Below are positions 1-10,549 of a DNA stretch of 64,000 nucleotides, piece after piece. Position numbers and translations under genes: made by a program. A model generated the notes under the pieces. That model was not told the DNA's origin. It was given only the letters and a program-made list of their open reading frames with translations, and did no database searches. Source of the DNA: Apiotrichum sp. Y4204 (Eukaryota > Basidiomycota > Tremellomycetes > Trichosporonales > Trichosporonaceae); contig JAMYHL010000009.1 of the NCBI GenBank assembly GCA_025531455.1, forward strand, positions 124,001 to 188,000, written 5' to 3'. Positions within the stretch are counted from its first letter, which is position 1, and the number at the start of each line of letters is the position of its first letter.

Positions 1-46
1 AGAGGAATACAACGTGCAGGGTATGTCTAGTCTCTATCCCATCAGC

Positions 47-2928
47 TTACAAGACCTCGCCGTCCTCGGGCCACTCTACTGGTGGGAGGGGTGTCTCCCA
101 GTCGACCTTGTCCGCGCCCGAGGGGGTAAGCCAATGGAAGCCGGTGGAGAGGAACGCGCGGGCAAAGCCCGGGAGGTTGGTTTCCGGCAGCTCGGAGAGC
201 ATGAACACATCGAAATGGGGGACAAGCCGCCGGAGTACTGAGTCCTGTACCTGCGGCTCGAAGGTGCCGCGGCCCTTGCGTTTCTTCTTCGGCTTGACAA
301 ACTCTTCCGCCGGCTCCTCCTTTTCCTTCTCCGTCCCTGGGCGGATGAAGCCGGGGATGTACTCGCCCAGATCGTTGCCCAGGAGCACGCATTGCGGGGC
401 GGCACCGAGACGCGGAGCGTAGTTGGCAGAGAGGAAAGACTCGTAAAGTGCCTTTGAACAATGCGGCATGTACACCAGGTGTGGCGAGTCGTCCAGTTTG
501 TGCTCACCGCGCAGGTTCTCCTCAATCACCTCGCATCCGAGGGACTGAAGCACCCTGCAGTCACCCTCGTCGAACACCGGGTCGTATGCCTTGATGACTG
601 ACACGGACGCGCCGAGAGCAGCGGTCAGCTCGAGAATGAAGGCAAGCTGAATCTTGGCTGTACGGTCGCCGTACGGCTTGCCAAGGCCAAGGCAGAGCAC
701 TGCCAGATCGGCCACCTTGTCAGTGGCACCGTACACCCCAAGAAGTCGAGTGATGAGGTCTGGCGTAAGCTTTTCACAGCCATAAATGAGCTTACCTGTC
801 CAGTCGGTATCCCACTTGTCCACCATCTTGGTCCTCAGCGCCTGGATGTCGCTGGCAGCGCGCTCGACGTCCGCGTCCGTAACTACGACTTTCTCGACCT
901 TTGCCTGTTTCCCCTTCTTGCCCTTTGTTTTGGGTGTGATAAACTTGTCGTCAACCTTGGGCTTGGTCGGCGGTGGTGGCGGCGCCTTAGCCGCCCTCTT
1001 AGCCTCCTTTCGTGCCTCCTTCATCGCGGCCTTGGCCGCCTCCTCCTCGGCCTTCTTCTTCGCCTCGCGTGCGCGTCGCTTCTCGCGCTTGGAGAGCTCG
1101 GGCGCTTTGCTCTCGGCATCTGATGCGTCTTCGGCGGCGCTATCCTCCTTTAACGGTGCTGCTGGCTCAGGTATAGGCTCCGGCATTGGCGATGCCGTGC
1201 CGCGAGTCTTCTTCTTCGACTTTTTGGGCGCCTCGTCTTCCTCGTCCAGCTTGACGGCTTCACTGCAGAGTTAGAGAGCGACTTTCTGATAACTCACGCA
1301 AGCGACTGCTCCTCTGCCTCCTGAATTTCCAGCTCCTCCAGGTCCTTAACTAGATCGTCCTCGTCAAAGTCGATGTCTGAATCCTCAGAAGCCGTCTCCT
1401 GCGGGGTGGCAAAGTCGTCCAGGTCTTCGCCCATCTCGCCCGCCTCGGCGCGCATCTCCTTTGCCAACCTGTGAATGGGTTAGTATGCACTAGTGTTGGT
1501 ACCTACCTCCAGACCGCCTGTTTGTGCTTCTTGCTCCGCTCATGGTTACTCCAGCTCGCCTCGCTCTGGAAAACCTTGTTGCACGCGACGCACTCGAACA
1601 CTTCGCCGCCCGCGCCATCGTCCATGCGGATGCCGGTACCGTCGCCCTGGTCCTGGTACTCCTCCATGTCCTCGGCCTCTTCCTCGGGGTCTTTCCGGAG
1701 TTTCTGCCACTCCTGCTCCTGGAACGCCTCGGCCGCCTTCATGCGCTCTTCGTCGCGGCGGCGGGCGGCTTCGCGATCGACGCGTGGTCCACGAGACGAT
1801 CCGGGCGTCGAGGTGCCAGAACGACCCTCGGCCTTCCGTGCCTTCTTCGCCTGCGCCTGCTGAAGCATATATGCCTTGTAGCGCGGGTCACGATGCTGAA
1901 CAAACTGTGCCAGAGCCCTCACCGCGTCCATGTACTCCTTGCGGTGGTCTTCGCGCAACTTCTTGTTCTCCTTTTCCATAAGGCGACGGATATTGCGATC
2001 CTCTCCTCGCGTAGTGTCCCACTTTTCCAGCCATTCAAACCTCTTCTCAGTGGTGTACTCGGCCCAAGCGGTGTAAAAGTCGCGGACCCAGGTGCTCTTG
2101 GCCCTCTCGGCCTTTGTGAGACCCGGCGGTGGGGCATACGGCGTCGTGGAGTCACCGAATGGCGGGTAGTGCACTGGCGTCTGGCCCTCGGGGGTGTGGA
2201 GGAGCTCATCCGATGCAAGAAGGTTGAAGAGTGTCCGGTAAACTGAGTAGAATCCCTGCATGTCAGCAAACGCACTTTATCGTTCCCTCACTTCGTTAGT
2301 GTCGTCCATCTTCCTCGCGAGTTTCGGGTCAAAGAACCGCATGATGTGGTCAAGTTTAACGCCTGGATCTCCCGCCTTCCGCCTGTTAAACTTGGACTTG
2401 GGGTCACCAAACGACGCGTCGCCCGCACGGACGTGCTCGTAAAAGTCATCGTCTGTCGTCTCGATGTGGTCGAACCGGTGCTTGTCGTAGAATGCTCTTT
2501 CCTGTGGGTGAGCTTCTGACAGAGTTAGTAACTTACATTTGGGTCACTGAGAATCTGTACCGGGTCAGCTCCAAAACGTCCCCTCAGCACATACCTCAAA
2601 GGCCTGCTGCAGGTCGGCAAACATCTTCGTCGCCTCCTCGACACGATCCGGGTTCTTATCCGGGTGGTGGACGAGCTGTCATTAGAATGGAGCAGCTCAT
2701 GGTAGTAGGACACAAACAGCGAGCTTTCGGTATGACCTCTGTTCCAGTTAGCACAAAGCCTCTCCACAACAGATCCCTTCCCCCTTCTCTCCTCTAAACC
2801 TTCTTGCCACCCACCTTGATCTCATCATAGGTCGACTCCTCTGTGACCTGGAGCAGCTCGTAGTAGTCGAGAGGCCCGGCATTGTCCGCCTCCCCTTCCC
2901 CTTTGGAGCGCGAATGGTCGTTACCCAT
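47..2928 (-). CDS. JJJ1: JJJ1/DNAJC21-type J-domain zinc-finger protein fused in frame to an SRR1 domain
   Basis: Eight exons join in frame: 2815-2928, 2718-2738, 2595-2675, 2537-2554, 2292-2501, 1507-2255, 1298-1468 and 47-1262, giving 859 aa. The J domain lies at about residues 20-86 with HPD at 49-51, followed by the JJJ1 GFYSVYR block and a C2H2 finger (C370, C373, H386, H392). JJJ1 is a cytosolic Hsp70 co-chaperone that works in late 60S subunit maturation. After an acidic and Lys/Ala-rich linker the same frame enters an SRR1/Ber1-type domain at about 600-859 ([19 protein letters not shown], then YDPVF, then [11 protein letters not shown]). The second C2H2 finger normal at the JJJ1 C-terminus is not visible. 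No stop, polyadenylation gap or splice signal separates the halves, so I read a fusion. A separate SRR1 gene starting at the in-frame ATG at 1186 cannot be excluded. The 21-nt and 18-nt exons encode RSYRKLA and ILSDPN of the J domain. Confidence 0.85.
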
Positions 2929-3495
2929 CGTGAAGAGTGGTCTTAAAAGGGAGAATGGGTAAGAACAACCTTTGGAGTGCTCCTCTCGAGTTGTCCAGTC
3001 CGACCCAAGATATTTCTGAAAGCTGTGATCTCATCTGAAGGGAGTCCCGGTTCGGATCCGAACTTTTCTGGTGCTGGTGTGCTTTTCGTGTGCCACGTCA
3101 TTTTTGTGATTTTAAAGTTGACTGGACGTTCCTGGACTGTGGTGGAGGTTGTCCACGCTGCTGATAACAAACAAACGAAAATGCTGTAAACAATGGACAA
3201 TTCCCGTGTCCCTGTGCGCAGAAGTCGTCGTCCCAGTCGTCGTCGAGCTCGTCACACATCTTCAAAGCACTCTCAACTCTCCCTCTCTCGCTCTCAACAT
3301 TCTCAAGAACATCTCTTCCCCCGTTTTGTTTATCCTACTTTCTCGTCGAGTGTCGATTCCGCCACACCCCTCTCCGCTAAACTGTCCGAAGATCACCTGT
3401 ACCGCACGACTTGCCGGATTTCGTTCCTGTCAACAAACACTCAATCAGTGTCTTCCTCCCTCACTCCGTGACCCCCTAACATCTCCCTTCTCCCC
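2929..3495. promoter_or_regulatory. Divergent intergenic region with an upstream ORF and a 14-bp palindrome
   Basis: This stretch lies between the starts of the JJJ1-type gene (-) and the coiled-coil gene (+). It holds a perfect palindrome GTTCGGATCCGAAC at 3050-3063. It also holds an ATG-initiated 92-codon ORF at 3193-3471 that ends 24 nt before the downstream start codon; the ORF is Arg/Ser-rich with no recognisable domain, so it is either an untranslated leader or a uORF. The second half is pyrimidine-rich, as expected of a leader. Confidence 0.5.
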
Positions 3496-4867
3496 ATGCC
3501 ACACCACACATTCGGCCTTAGCAAGCGCCTATCCGCGTCCGGCTCTCCCGCGGACGGGGGCCAGAAACGGCGGAGCGTCAATCTCAGCGTCACTACCGGC
3601 AACAGGAGGATCGGAGCGCCCAGTAGTGTCGAGTCCCCTCTCGCGACGCCGAGCGACCTGATGTCCGACGACGGATATGTGAGCTACAGCAGCATCACAC
3701 TGGGTAAGCTAACGTCGCAGATTACTTCGCGCACCGCAGCCTCCAGCCTCGACAGCATGCGTACAGCCATGAAGGACCAGAAGACAGAAATCGACCGCGT
3801 GGGTGGGACGCGAGGCAACGCTGATCGTAGCTCCAACTACAGGTGGCGGATCTCCAGGAGGAGCTGCTTTCACGCCCGACGGAAGATGAGCTCGACAGTA
3901 TGCGCAAGGAATGGGAGACGTCCGAGGACCTCTTTGCGCAGTCGCAGAAGTGGGTTCCCCCCGAAGTCGGATCTGACCCGCCAGAGACAATGAGCAGAAG
4001 CACGCGACCATTGAACACTTGAAGCAGTACATCAAGGTAAGCAACAATTCAGAAAATGCTGACTGTAGGCGTTGGAACACAAGCTGGAAGAACTACTCGG
4101 TAACGGATGGCAGGTAGGTTCTTCTCCACCTTCCCTCCTACTTACTCCAGGACTGCTGCGCGCTCCCACAAGCCCCGACGGGGATGAACCCCGGTGCCGC
4201 CTTTGCAACTAACGCGCCCCTTCCGCGCCCCGGAACAAATCTCATACGGTCATCAAGCACGAAACGCTTAAGCCGGAGTTCACGTGTCGGAAGTCTCGAG
4301 TCGTCGCGGCTGCGGGATATAATCAGCGCCAGCTGCGAGAAAACAACTCCGGCATCCGCACTGCGCCGGCTCGAGGGTGTCAACGAATCTGCCAATACCA
4401 GTAACACCGCGATGCCCAGATCGCTCTCAATGTCCGCGCGGAGCTCGACCTCCACGGTGGACTGCATGGAAGTTGACGGCCTGATAGATTCGCCAGTCGT
4501 CTCTGCCGGCCTCCCGTCTCCAACAACGAAGCTCAACTCCGGTCGGTCATCAGCGCCCGGTTTCAAGCCCTCGGACGCGACCACGCCGCCGAGCAACTCC
4601 TGTCCCAAACCGTCCACTTCCAGTCCTCAAGCCTCCCCGGACACGAAGCAGGCGCAGCTTGCAGACCAAGTCGCCCAGCTCACCGCCCTCGTGCGCGCAC
4701 TCCCAACTACGATCGTGACCCAGATCAGCACCGACGACGAGCGTGCAGCCGAGCGCGCGAGGGTAGAGGAGCAAAAGCTCGCCATGCTTGAAATGCTGGA
4801 CGCGGCGGAACAGCGCGCCGATGCCAGAGAAATGCGGCTCCAGGCGATGATTGCCGAGGTGGGTTGA
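3496..4867 (+). CDS. Unrecognised coiled-coil protein
   Basis: Five exons join in frame: 3496-3798, 3843-3949, 3985-4036, 4069-4113 and 4151-4867, giving 407 aa. I do not recognise the family. The N-terminal third is Ser/Gly/Arg-rich. Residues of roughly 75-170 look like an interrupted coiled coil, with heptad-like stretches such as ADLQEELLSRPTEDELDSM and EQKHATIEHLKQYIKALEHK. The middle is a long Ser/Thr/Pro-rich disordered segment, and the C-terminus (about 350-405) is a second amphipathic coiled coil. The start was chosen as the first ATG of the open frame after a pyrimidine-rich leader. The intron at 3950-3984 is only 35 nt. The layout (disordered, coiled coil, disordered, coiled coil) would suit a cytoskeletal or scaffold protein, but that is inference from composition alone. 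Confidence 0.6.
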
Positions 4868-5624
4868 GTACCGGTACACATCTGCTAACCCGCCAGGCAA
4901 AGGCGTGTAGTGGACAGATGGGGTGGTAGAGCGTATGTCCAGTATATGATGAGTGTTGCGCAGTTTCTTGTCGCGCGGTATAACCCACGGAGATGTGTTT
5001 AATAATGTGGTCGAGTGTTCATTACGCGATGCGGAGTACGAGGCGACTGTCACATGCATACGATATGATAAGATGGCTGACGAGGTGACCAATCAACCAC
5101 AAAGGCTGCTCACGCTACTCACCGCCAGTGTGACGTCGAGTGACCAGTAACGTGTCCGGCGCCTTCCACAGGACGAACAGAACAAAGCAAACAGTTACCT
5201 GTGGCGTTCGACCAGGGCCGGTCCTGCCTGTCCGGGGACGAACCGGTATGCATAATATCTCATATCTGAATAAGGTATACACTGACATGCGCCTGGATGA
5301 ATGCTGGGTGCGCAGCGGTCGGTCTCGATCTCGCGTCGGCACGCATGGCGTCTGCTCCTGTCCGTTTGGCACGCTTCGCTTCGTGATGCCGGGGGTCTGC
5401 TGGCTGGGGTTGGGGATGAGAATGGGGGCAAGATGGCCGGGCTAGCAGGGCTGGCCGGGGGTATACAGCAGATAGTGAATTGGGGATGAGGATGAGGATG
5501 TGGATGTGAGGGTGTGGGTGGAAAGGAATGGACCAAAAGGGACAGGAAGGAGAGCGTAAGCACGGCGGGTGTAGCTGGCATCCATGCCAGCCTGCCCGCG
5601 GTCGGCTGGTATTACGGCCGTTCT
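4868..5624. other. Convergent intergenic region
   Basis: This region lies between the 3' ends of the coiled-coil gene and SPG1. I see no gene in it. A short imperfect GGATGA/GGATGT-type repeat runs at about 5484-5521. Confidence 0.5.
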
Positions 5625-7008
5625 CTAAACATCATTGTACAGCAGGATTGGCTCGCCAACCTGGTCAATCTCTGGAATAACGCACTGCGTGTTAGTGGTG
5701 AGTTCAACGAAGGGCTCTGGCGTAACTTACTTTGAGATCGAATGCCTTTGCGAGGACAATCTTAAAGATCTTCTGGACATTGATGGAATGAGACGTGGAG
5801 CAAAAGATCTGTTTGAGTGAGTCTTATGGTCTATTCAGAAACAAGGACCTGTACTCACAAGCGGGGCATGCATTGCTTTGGAGAAACGCTTTGCCTGCTT
5901 TGTAATTTCCTCCTGCTCCTCGCGACTTAGAGATGCAAATTTGTCGTATTTCGTCCCGATAAGTACTGGAATCGCGGTCTTGGCTGTCAGCACTGCTCTA
6001 AGATGACTGCCAAATGCGCATTGACCGTGCACCCCATGTCTGAGCGCAATGGTTCCAGCATGCACGCATGGTGGTCACCAGAAGCGCAGAAGCGCCCGAG
6101 CGGTCCCGAACAGAATGGCCTCCGTCGTAGCTGCATTACCGCCGATGACTTGTAGTCCACTCCTCGGCGGGGCGATCGATCGCATTCACTCACCTTGTTG
6201 AAACCTCGCGCTTGGCGGTACCACTCCTTGACGCTGTTGAGTGTTGCTTTCCGTGTCAGGTCAAACATGAAAAGAATTGCAACCGCGTCATTGGATACGA
6301 GCGGCAACATGGACACGAATTCACGTTGTCCTCCGAGGTCCCAGATCTGTGACAGTCAGTAATTGATTTCTTGGTTGTGGCAGGGGTGAATTCGGCCAGG
6401 GATCGCAACAGACATGGGCATGGCGAGACCCAGGATTTGCTTAGCACGCCGGTCCGTCCCCAAGGCACAGCACAGAACCATCAAGCCGGTCTTCATTTGT
6501 CCGCAGTCCTGGCAGGCGCAGGGCGTCCCGATGTGTGGATGACTCCACCGCTGTACGAGATACCCACAGAGAAGGTGATTTCAGTGTTTCGAATGGTTAT
6601 AGCCTTCTCCATAAAGTTTACCCCCAGCGTCTGGATATAGTCCTCGCTGGTTGTGTCAGCAGCGTGCAGCCAACAATGTACCGCGCAAACCTACTCGAAG
6701 CTTCCCTCGACGTATTTCACCATGAGGGAGGTCTTGCCGATCTGCGCATCGCCGACCATGCCAACTTTGAGCACGATTCTGTGGGGCATGTTAACGGATG
6801 ATACATCGGGAGGCGAGCGCAAGGGGTGTTTGGCTCCAGACTTGTGGGACCATTCAAGCATGTATTATGCCGTACGTGACGCCACCCAAACCAACCGCCT
6901 TTTCCCAGCTGTTATTCGCACAACTTACGCGTTTGTGTTGCCGCCCTCTCCGCCCGACACACGGCCGCTCCCGCTCCCCGACGATGCGTATCCTCCGTTG
7001 TCGGCCAT
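5625..7008 (-). CDS. SPG1: Septation/mitotic-exit small GTPase Spg1/Tem1
   Basis: Seven exons join in frame: 6929-7008, 6695-6778, 6568-6646, 6194-6346, 5859-5978, 5731-5808 and 5625-5684, giving 217 aa. After a Gly/Ser-rich N-terminus come the P-loop GDAQIGKTS (36-44), the switch II element WDLGGQ (83-88) and TKYD (141-144) in the NKxD position. The sequence follows the Spg1/Tem1 subfamily closely ([37 protein letters not shown]). Spg1/Tem1 sits at spindle pole bodies and triggers the septation initiation or mitotic exit network. There is no C-terminal prenylation box, as expected for this subfamily. Two introns (5979-6193 and 6347-6567) are more than 200 nt, unusually long here, and the first ends in AAG rather than YAG. 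Confidence 0.93.
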
Positions 7009-7918
7009 GGTAGCAGCGGGGGTATAGCTGTCGCGGTGTGTGAGTTATCGACGCGATCAGTGGACGATCGCAAGATGGGGTGGAATGGGCGGCCTCGTGG
7101 CCGGAATGCACGAGAGCAAGGCGAGCAGAGACGAGTGCGCGCGTGTGCCAGAGATGGTGTGAATAAATAAAACGAAAGAGCCACCTGAGTTTTTGGGGCC
7201 ACAAGCGACGCGAGTTGCCGTGTGAGAGAAGGTGTGGGTGGCTGGCGGGGAAGGTCGTTTTGGCGAATCTCAACGACGCGGTGCACCGATTGGAAAGCGG
7301 TAGGAGTTGGGTCGGGTATGCACAAAGCAATAGAAGGAGTGTATGAGATGAAGTAAGGGGGGGTGTAATGAAGAGGAGATGGAGAAGAGGAAATGGGAGA
7401 AGAAGAGAGTGGGGGATTGAGAATGGTGGTGGTGGTGGTGACGAGGAGGGTTGTGGTCGTGAGCACACAATGAGGGGAGGGGAAAGAGGGGAAGTGGCAT
7501 GGAAGCAACACAAGAAAGGGGGAAGGCAAGGGGGAAGGCGGGAAACGAGAACCTACTTGCTGCCTGGCTGGGTGGCGGACGCGACCTGGGCTCTGACGCT
7601 CTCTCTCTGACACTCTGACACGCGACGAGGGAAGACACACCAGTCTGGAAAGGCACGGCCTCTAAAAGCACAACAACGACCTGCCACCTTGAATATGTGT
7701 TACGTAAACAAGCACTTACTTCCCCTGGGTGGCTTTTGTTTGGCTGATGCCCAACTGGCAATGTCCGCTCGAGGTGCTCGAGGTGCTCGAGGTGCTCGAT
7801 GTGCTCGAGGTGCTCGAGGTGCTCGCGCTCCTCGCACTGTCCAACATCTGTGCAAACCCTTTCCAAGCCACCACTTTGACCCCTCTCGACGTTATTCCCC
7901 ATTCCCGACTCTAAAGAA
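7009..7918. promoter_or_regulatory. Divergent intergenic region between SPG1 and the Mmc1-like gene
   Basis: This is a shared upstream region for two divergent genes. The half nearer SPG1 is strongly purine-rich on the + strand (about 7340-7550), that is, pyrimidine-rich in the SPG1 sense. The half nearer the Mmc1-like gene carries the nonamer tandem repeat described separately and an ATG-initiated ORF at 7747-7914 (55 aa) that runs through the repeat and stops 4 nt before the downstream start codon. Confidence 0.5.
7768..7821 (+). repeat. Tandem 9-bp repeat, six units of CTCGAGGTG
   Basis: Six head-to-tail copies of CTCGAGGTG, one with a single change (CTCGATGTG), are followed by a decayed copy. 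Each unit contains an XhoI-like CTCGAG palindrome. The array lies about 100 nt upstream of the Mmc1-like start codon, in its presumed leader, and being a multiple of three it keeps every frame open (Leu-Glu-Val repeats in the frame of the 7747-7914 uORF). Confidence 0.85.
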
Positions 7919-10248
7919 ATGCCAAACCCCGTCTCGAGGGCCTTTTCGGCCGCCCGAGCGGGTCGCCTCCCCCGTCCCCCTCTCAAGCCAAGCGTGTCCG
8001 TCACAGCAGCCACCACCGCCCCGGTCCGCTTTACCAGCTCGCGCAGCGCAATCACAAGCATGAGTATGCCAGCGACACCGCTCTCCACCTCGCCTGTGAG
8101 CGTGTCGCGGCTCTCGATTGCGAGCATTGCGAGCTCGAAAAGCGGGTTTTCGCCGCCAGTGTCCCCGGCCGTCTCGTCGTTTTTTGTTTCTGGACGCCGC
8201 CAGCTCGCGACTGCGAGCGAGACATCGGCAGACCTCGAGGAGGTGCTCGGCTCGGAGCGATCCGTGTCCCCCGTGTCTCGGTCCGCATCGCCCGTGCCCG
8301 TGATTGGTGCGGAGCCGGTGCGCGCAGTCCTCGGCGATACGGCACGGCTGCTGTCGGACGACATTGGCGGGTCTGCAGAGTGGTTCGACCGCGTGCGCGC
8401 GGCAGAGGCGGACCTCGATGCATCGCGACGTCGCAGGCTGGCGGGTGAGTTTCTTTTGATGCTATCACCTTGCGGCGAGATTGTCTCCCAGCGAATGCAC
8501 TCTAACAGCAGTCATTGGCGATGTGCTCGCTGGACCACACGATGTCATCTCGGCCGTCCTCCAGGATCCACTTGCGGACTCGGAGAAGATGCGTCGTTCC
8601 CTCCTCGATCGTTATTATGGGACGGGCAACAACACACTTCGGATCGAGTGAGTGCTACTTCCTCACCCTTTCCACCACTCGTGCAAACACTCACCCCAGG
8701 TACTCTGAGTCTACCAAGCGGACTGACGGCAACTTCACGTGCCCAAGTGGCTGGCTGCAGGCTACAAAGTGCGACGTCATCGAGGTTGAGGCTGCAGCAC
8801 CGAAAGACGAAGTCATCTCGACATTGCTCGCCTCCGACGCAATTTGCATCGTGCTCGACCCTATCCGTCTCACTGAAGCCGAGGTCGTACAAGAGGTGCT
8901 CCCGCTCGCGCTCGCCAAGGGCAAGGTGCAGTTTGTTGTCAACGGCCCCCTCCCTCCGCACATCTCTGAGGAGTCTCTGCGAAGCGCGCTCGACAAACAG
9001 GTCAAGGGTGTCGTCGCCCCGGGTCTCCATGGTCCGCCTGTCTATGATGTCATCTTTGTGCGTGCGGAGACTGCCCTGCGCGCGCTGGACGCCCTCGCAG
9101 CTGCACTCGCGGGTACGGCGCCAAAGGGCCCGGCGATAGAGCAGTTCCAGCGCGAGTTTGTCGCGTCCAACCTCTCCCCGCTGCAGGGCGCCTTTGCATC
9201 GCTCCTCCCGGCCGACCACCAGCTCGTGACCGCAGCGAACACGGCCCACCTCGCGCTCGCATACGTCGAGAGCGTGATTGCCTCGGACCGCGGCGTGCTC
9301 TCCAAGACTCGCGGCGTGATTGCAACCCTCTCGCGCGAGTCTAGGGAGGGCGCCGACAAGGCGCGCCGCCTCTCGCTCGTCGCGCGCGGCATCGCCGGCG
9401 GCGTCGTCGAGGGCTCGGTCGAGCAGAGCGTCGAGGCATCGCAGCGCGACCTGGAGCACCTGTTCGCATCGCGCTTTTCGTGGCTCGGTCTCCTTGCGCG
9501 CCTGCGGGTCGACGACATTGGTGCCGAGCTCGGAGCGTACCTTTCGCGCTCGTTTGCGCGCGACATGGAAACACAGCTCGTCTTCGAGGCCGGCGAGCTC
9601 TCCCAGCTGCAGACCGCGCTGGGCGCCAAGGCTGACGAGACGGCACGCACCCTCTCTCTCCGCGCCCCCGGCCAGGGCAAGAAGGCCGGGCACCCCTTCT
9701 CCTCTCCCGTGCTGCTCAACCACCTCGAGAGCCTCGCCCTCTCCGTCCCGCCCGTCACGCCCACCACCCTCCTCCCGCCCGTGACCACGCGGCGGAACCA
9801 GCTGCTGAGCGCGGCTGTCCCCCGCCTGCAGCTCGCAGCCCAGCGCGCCCTCATCACGACATACTCGCTTGCGCTCGCCGGCGTCTCCGCATCGTGGTGC
9901 ATGACCGTCCCGCCGCTGTCGTGGATCGGCACCTCGACCGCCGTCGCGACCGGCGCGCTCGCGGTCGTCGGCTCCCTCGCGCTCGGCCAGCATCTCTGGG
10001 CAAAGGCCCAGAAGCGCTGGTGGCGCGACTGGACGCGTGTGACCGACATGCTCAAGGACGACCTCGCGGCAAACTATGACAAGACGGTCGACGCGCTCGT
10101 CCTCGCGCGCCCGAACGTCGCTGCTGACGGACTCAAGGAGCTCGTCATGCGCCGCGAGAACCGCCTCGACGAGATGCAGAGCCGCATCAAGACGCTTCAC
10201 GCGCGCATCGTCCAGACAGGCGACCTGCGTAACCCCGAGCGGCCGTGA
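7919..10248 (+). CDS. Mmc1-like mitochondrial membrane protein (degenerate dynamin-like)
   Basis: Three exons join in frame: 7919-8444, 8512-8647 and 8700-10248, giving 736 aa. The N-terminus is basic and Ser/Arg/Ala-rich with almost no acidic residues, as in a mitochondrial presequence. The middle carries a P-loop-less mononucleotide-type fold (YYGTGNNTLRIEY, then a stretch like a decayed GTPase). The C-terminal third has amphipathic helices (FSWLGLLARLRVDDIGAEL) and a hydrophobic segment at about 630-652 followed by a Trp/Arg-rich stretch (KAQKRWWRDWTRV). This architecture matches the fungal Mmc1 family, thought to be a dynamin-like mitochondrial inner-membrane protein lacking GTPase motifs. 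The family call is from memory of its features and is moderate. Very strong GC3 bias leaves a 591-codon open frame on the opposite strand, which I regard as a shadow. Confidence 0.6.
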
Positions 10249-10549
10249 GTGGGAGCTAGATGGTTCCAGCGGACTAGTGGTTTCTTGATGCCGGACGCTG
10301 GGAGCACTCCAAATGTGCAAATGTGCAGTGCAAGTGCCGCATCATGTGCGTGGGACATTGTAGCTGCTGTAAGAGCATGTAAAACTAGCATTAAGTGGAG
10401 AATGCTTTGCGCGAGTGCTAGGCGGCGAGTGTGCTTGGCATGACAGCCCTCACTAATTCTAATCACATTTCTTATCTGATTGACGTCGGATGCTATTGTA
10501 AAACATCCGCACTCATTATATTTTTGCGCCACGCTCATCATCAACTCGC
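10249..10549. other. Short convergent intergenic region
   Basis: It holds the 3' flanks of the Mmc1-like gene (+) and the metallophosphatase (-). AT content rises at about 10450-10530. I see no other feature. Confidence 0.5.

Noticed and set aside
3050..3063. GTTCGGATCC considered as a tRNA T-arm/B box.
   Set aside because: The loop reads TTCGGAT, not TTCRANY, and no acceptor stem or A box pairs with it. It is simply a palindrome.
3704..3720. A 17-nt string with donor, branch and acceptor look (GTAAGCTAACGTCGCAG) in the coiled-coil gene.
   Set aside because: It is too short to splice and removing it breaks a frame that is open and continuous without it.
8545..10320. A 591-codon open frame on the minus strand opposite the Mmc1-like gene.
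   Set aside because: It mirrors the strong GC3 codon bias of the sense gene, which avoids codons that read as stops in reverse. The product is a low-information Arg/Glu/Leu/Val mix with no domain.
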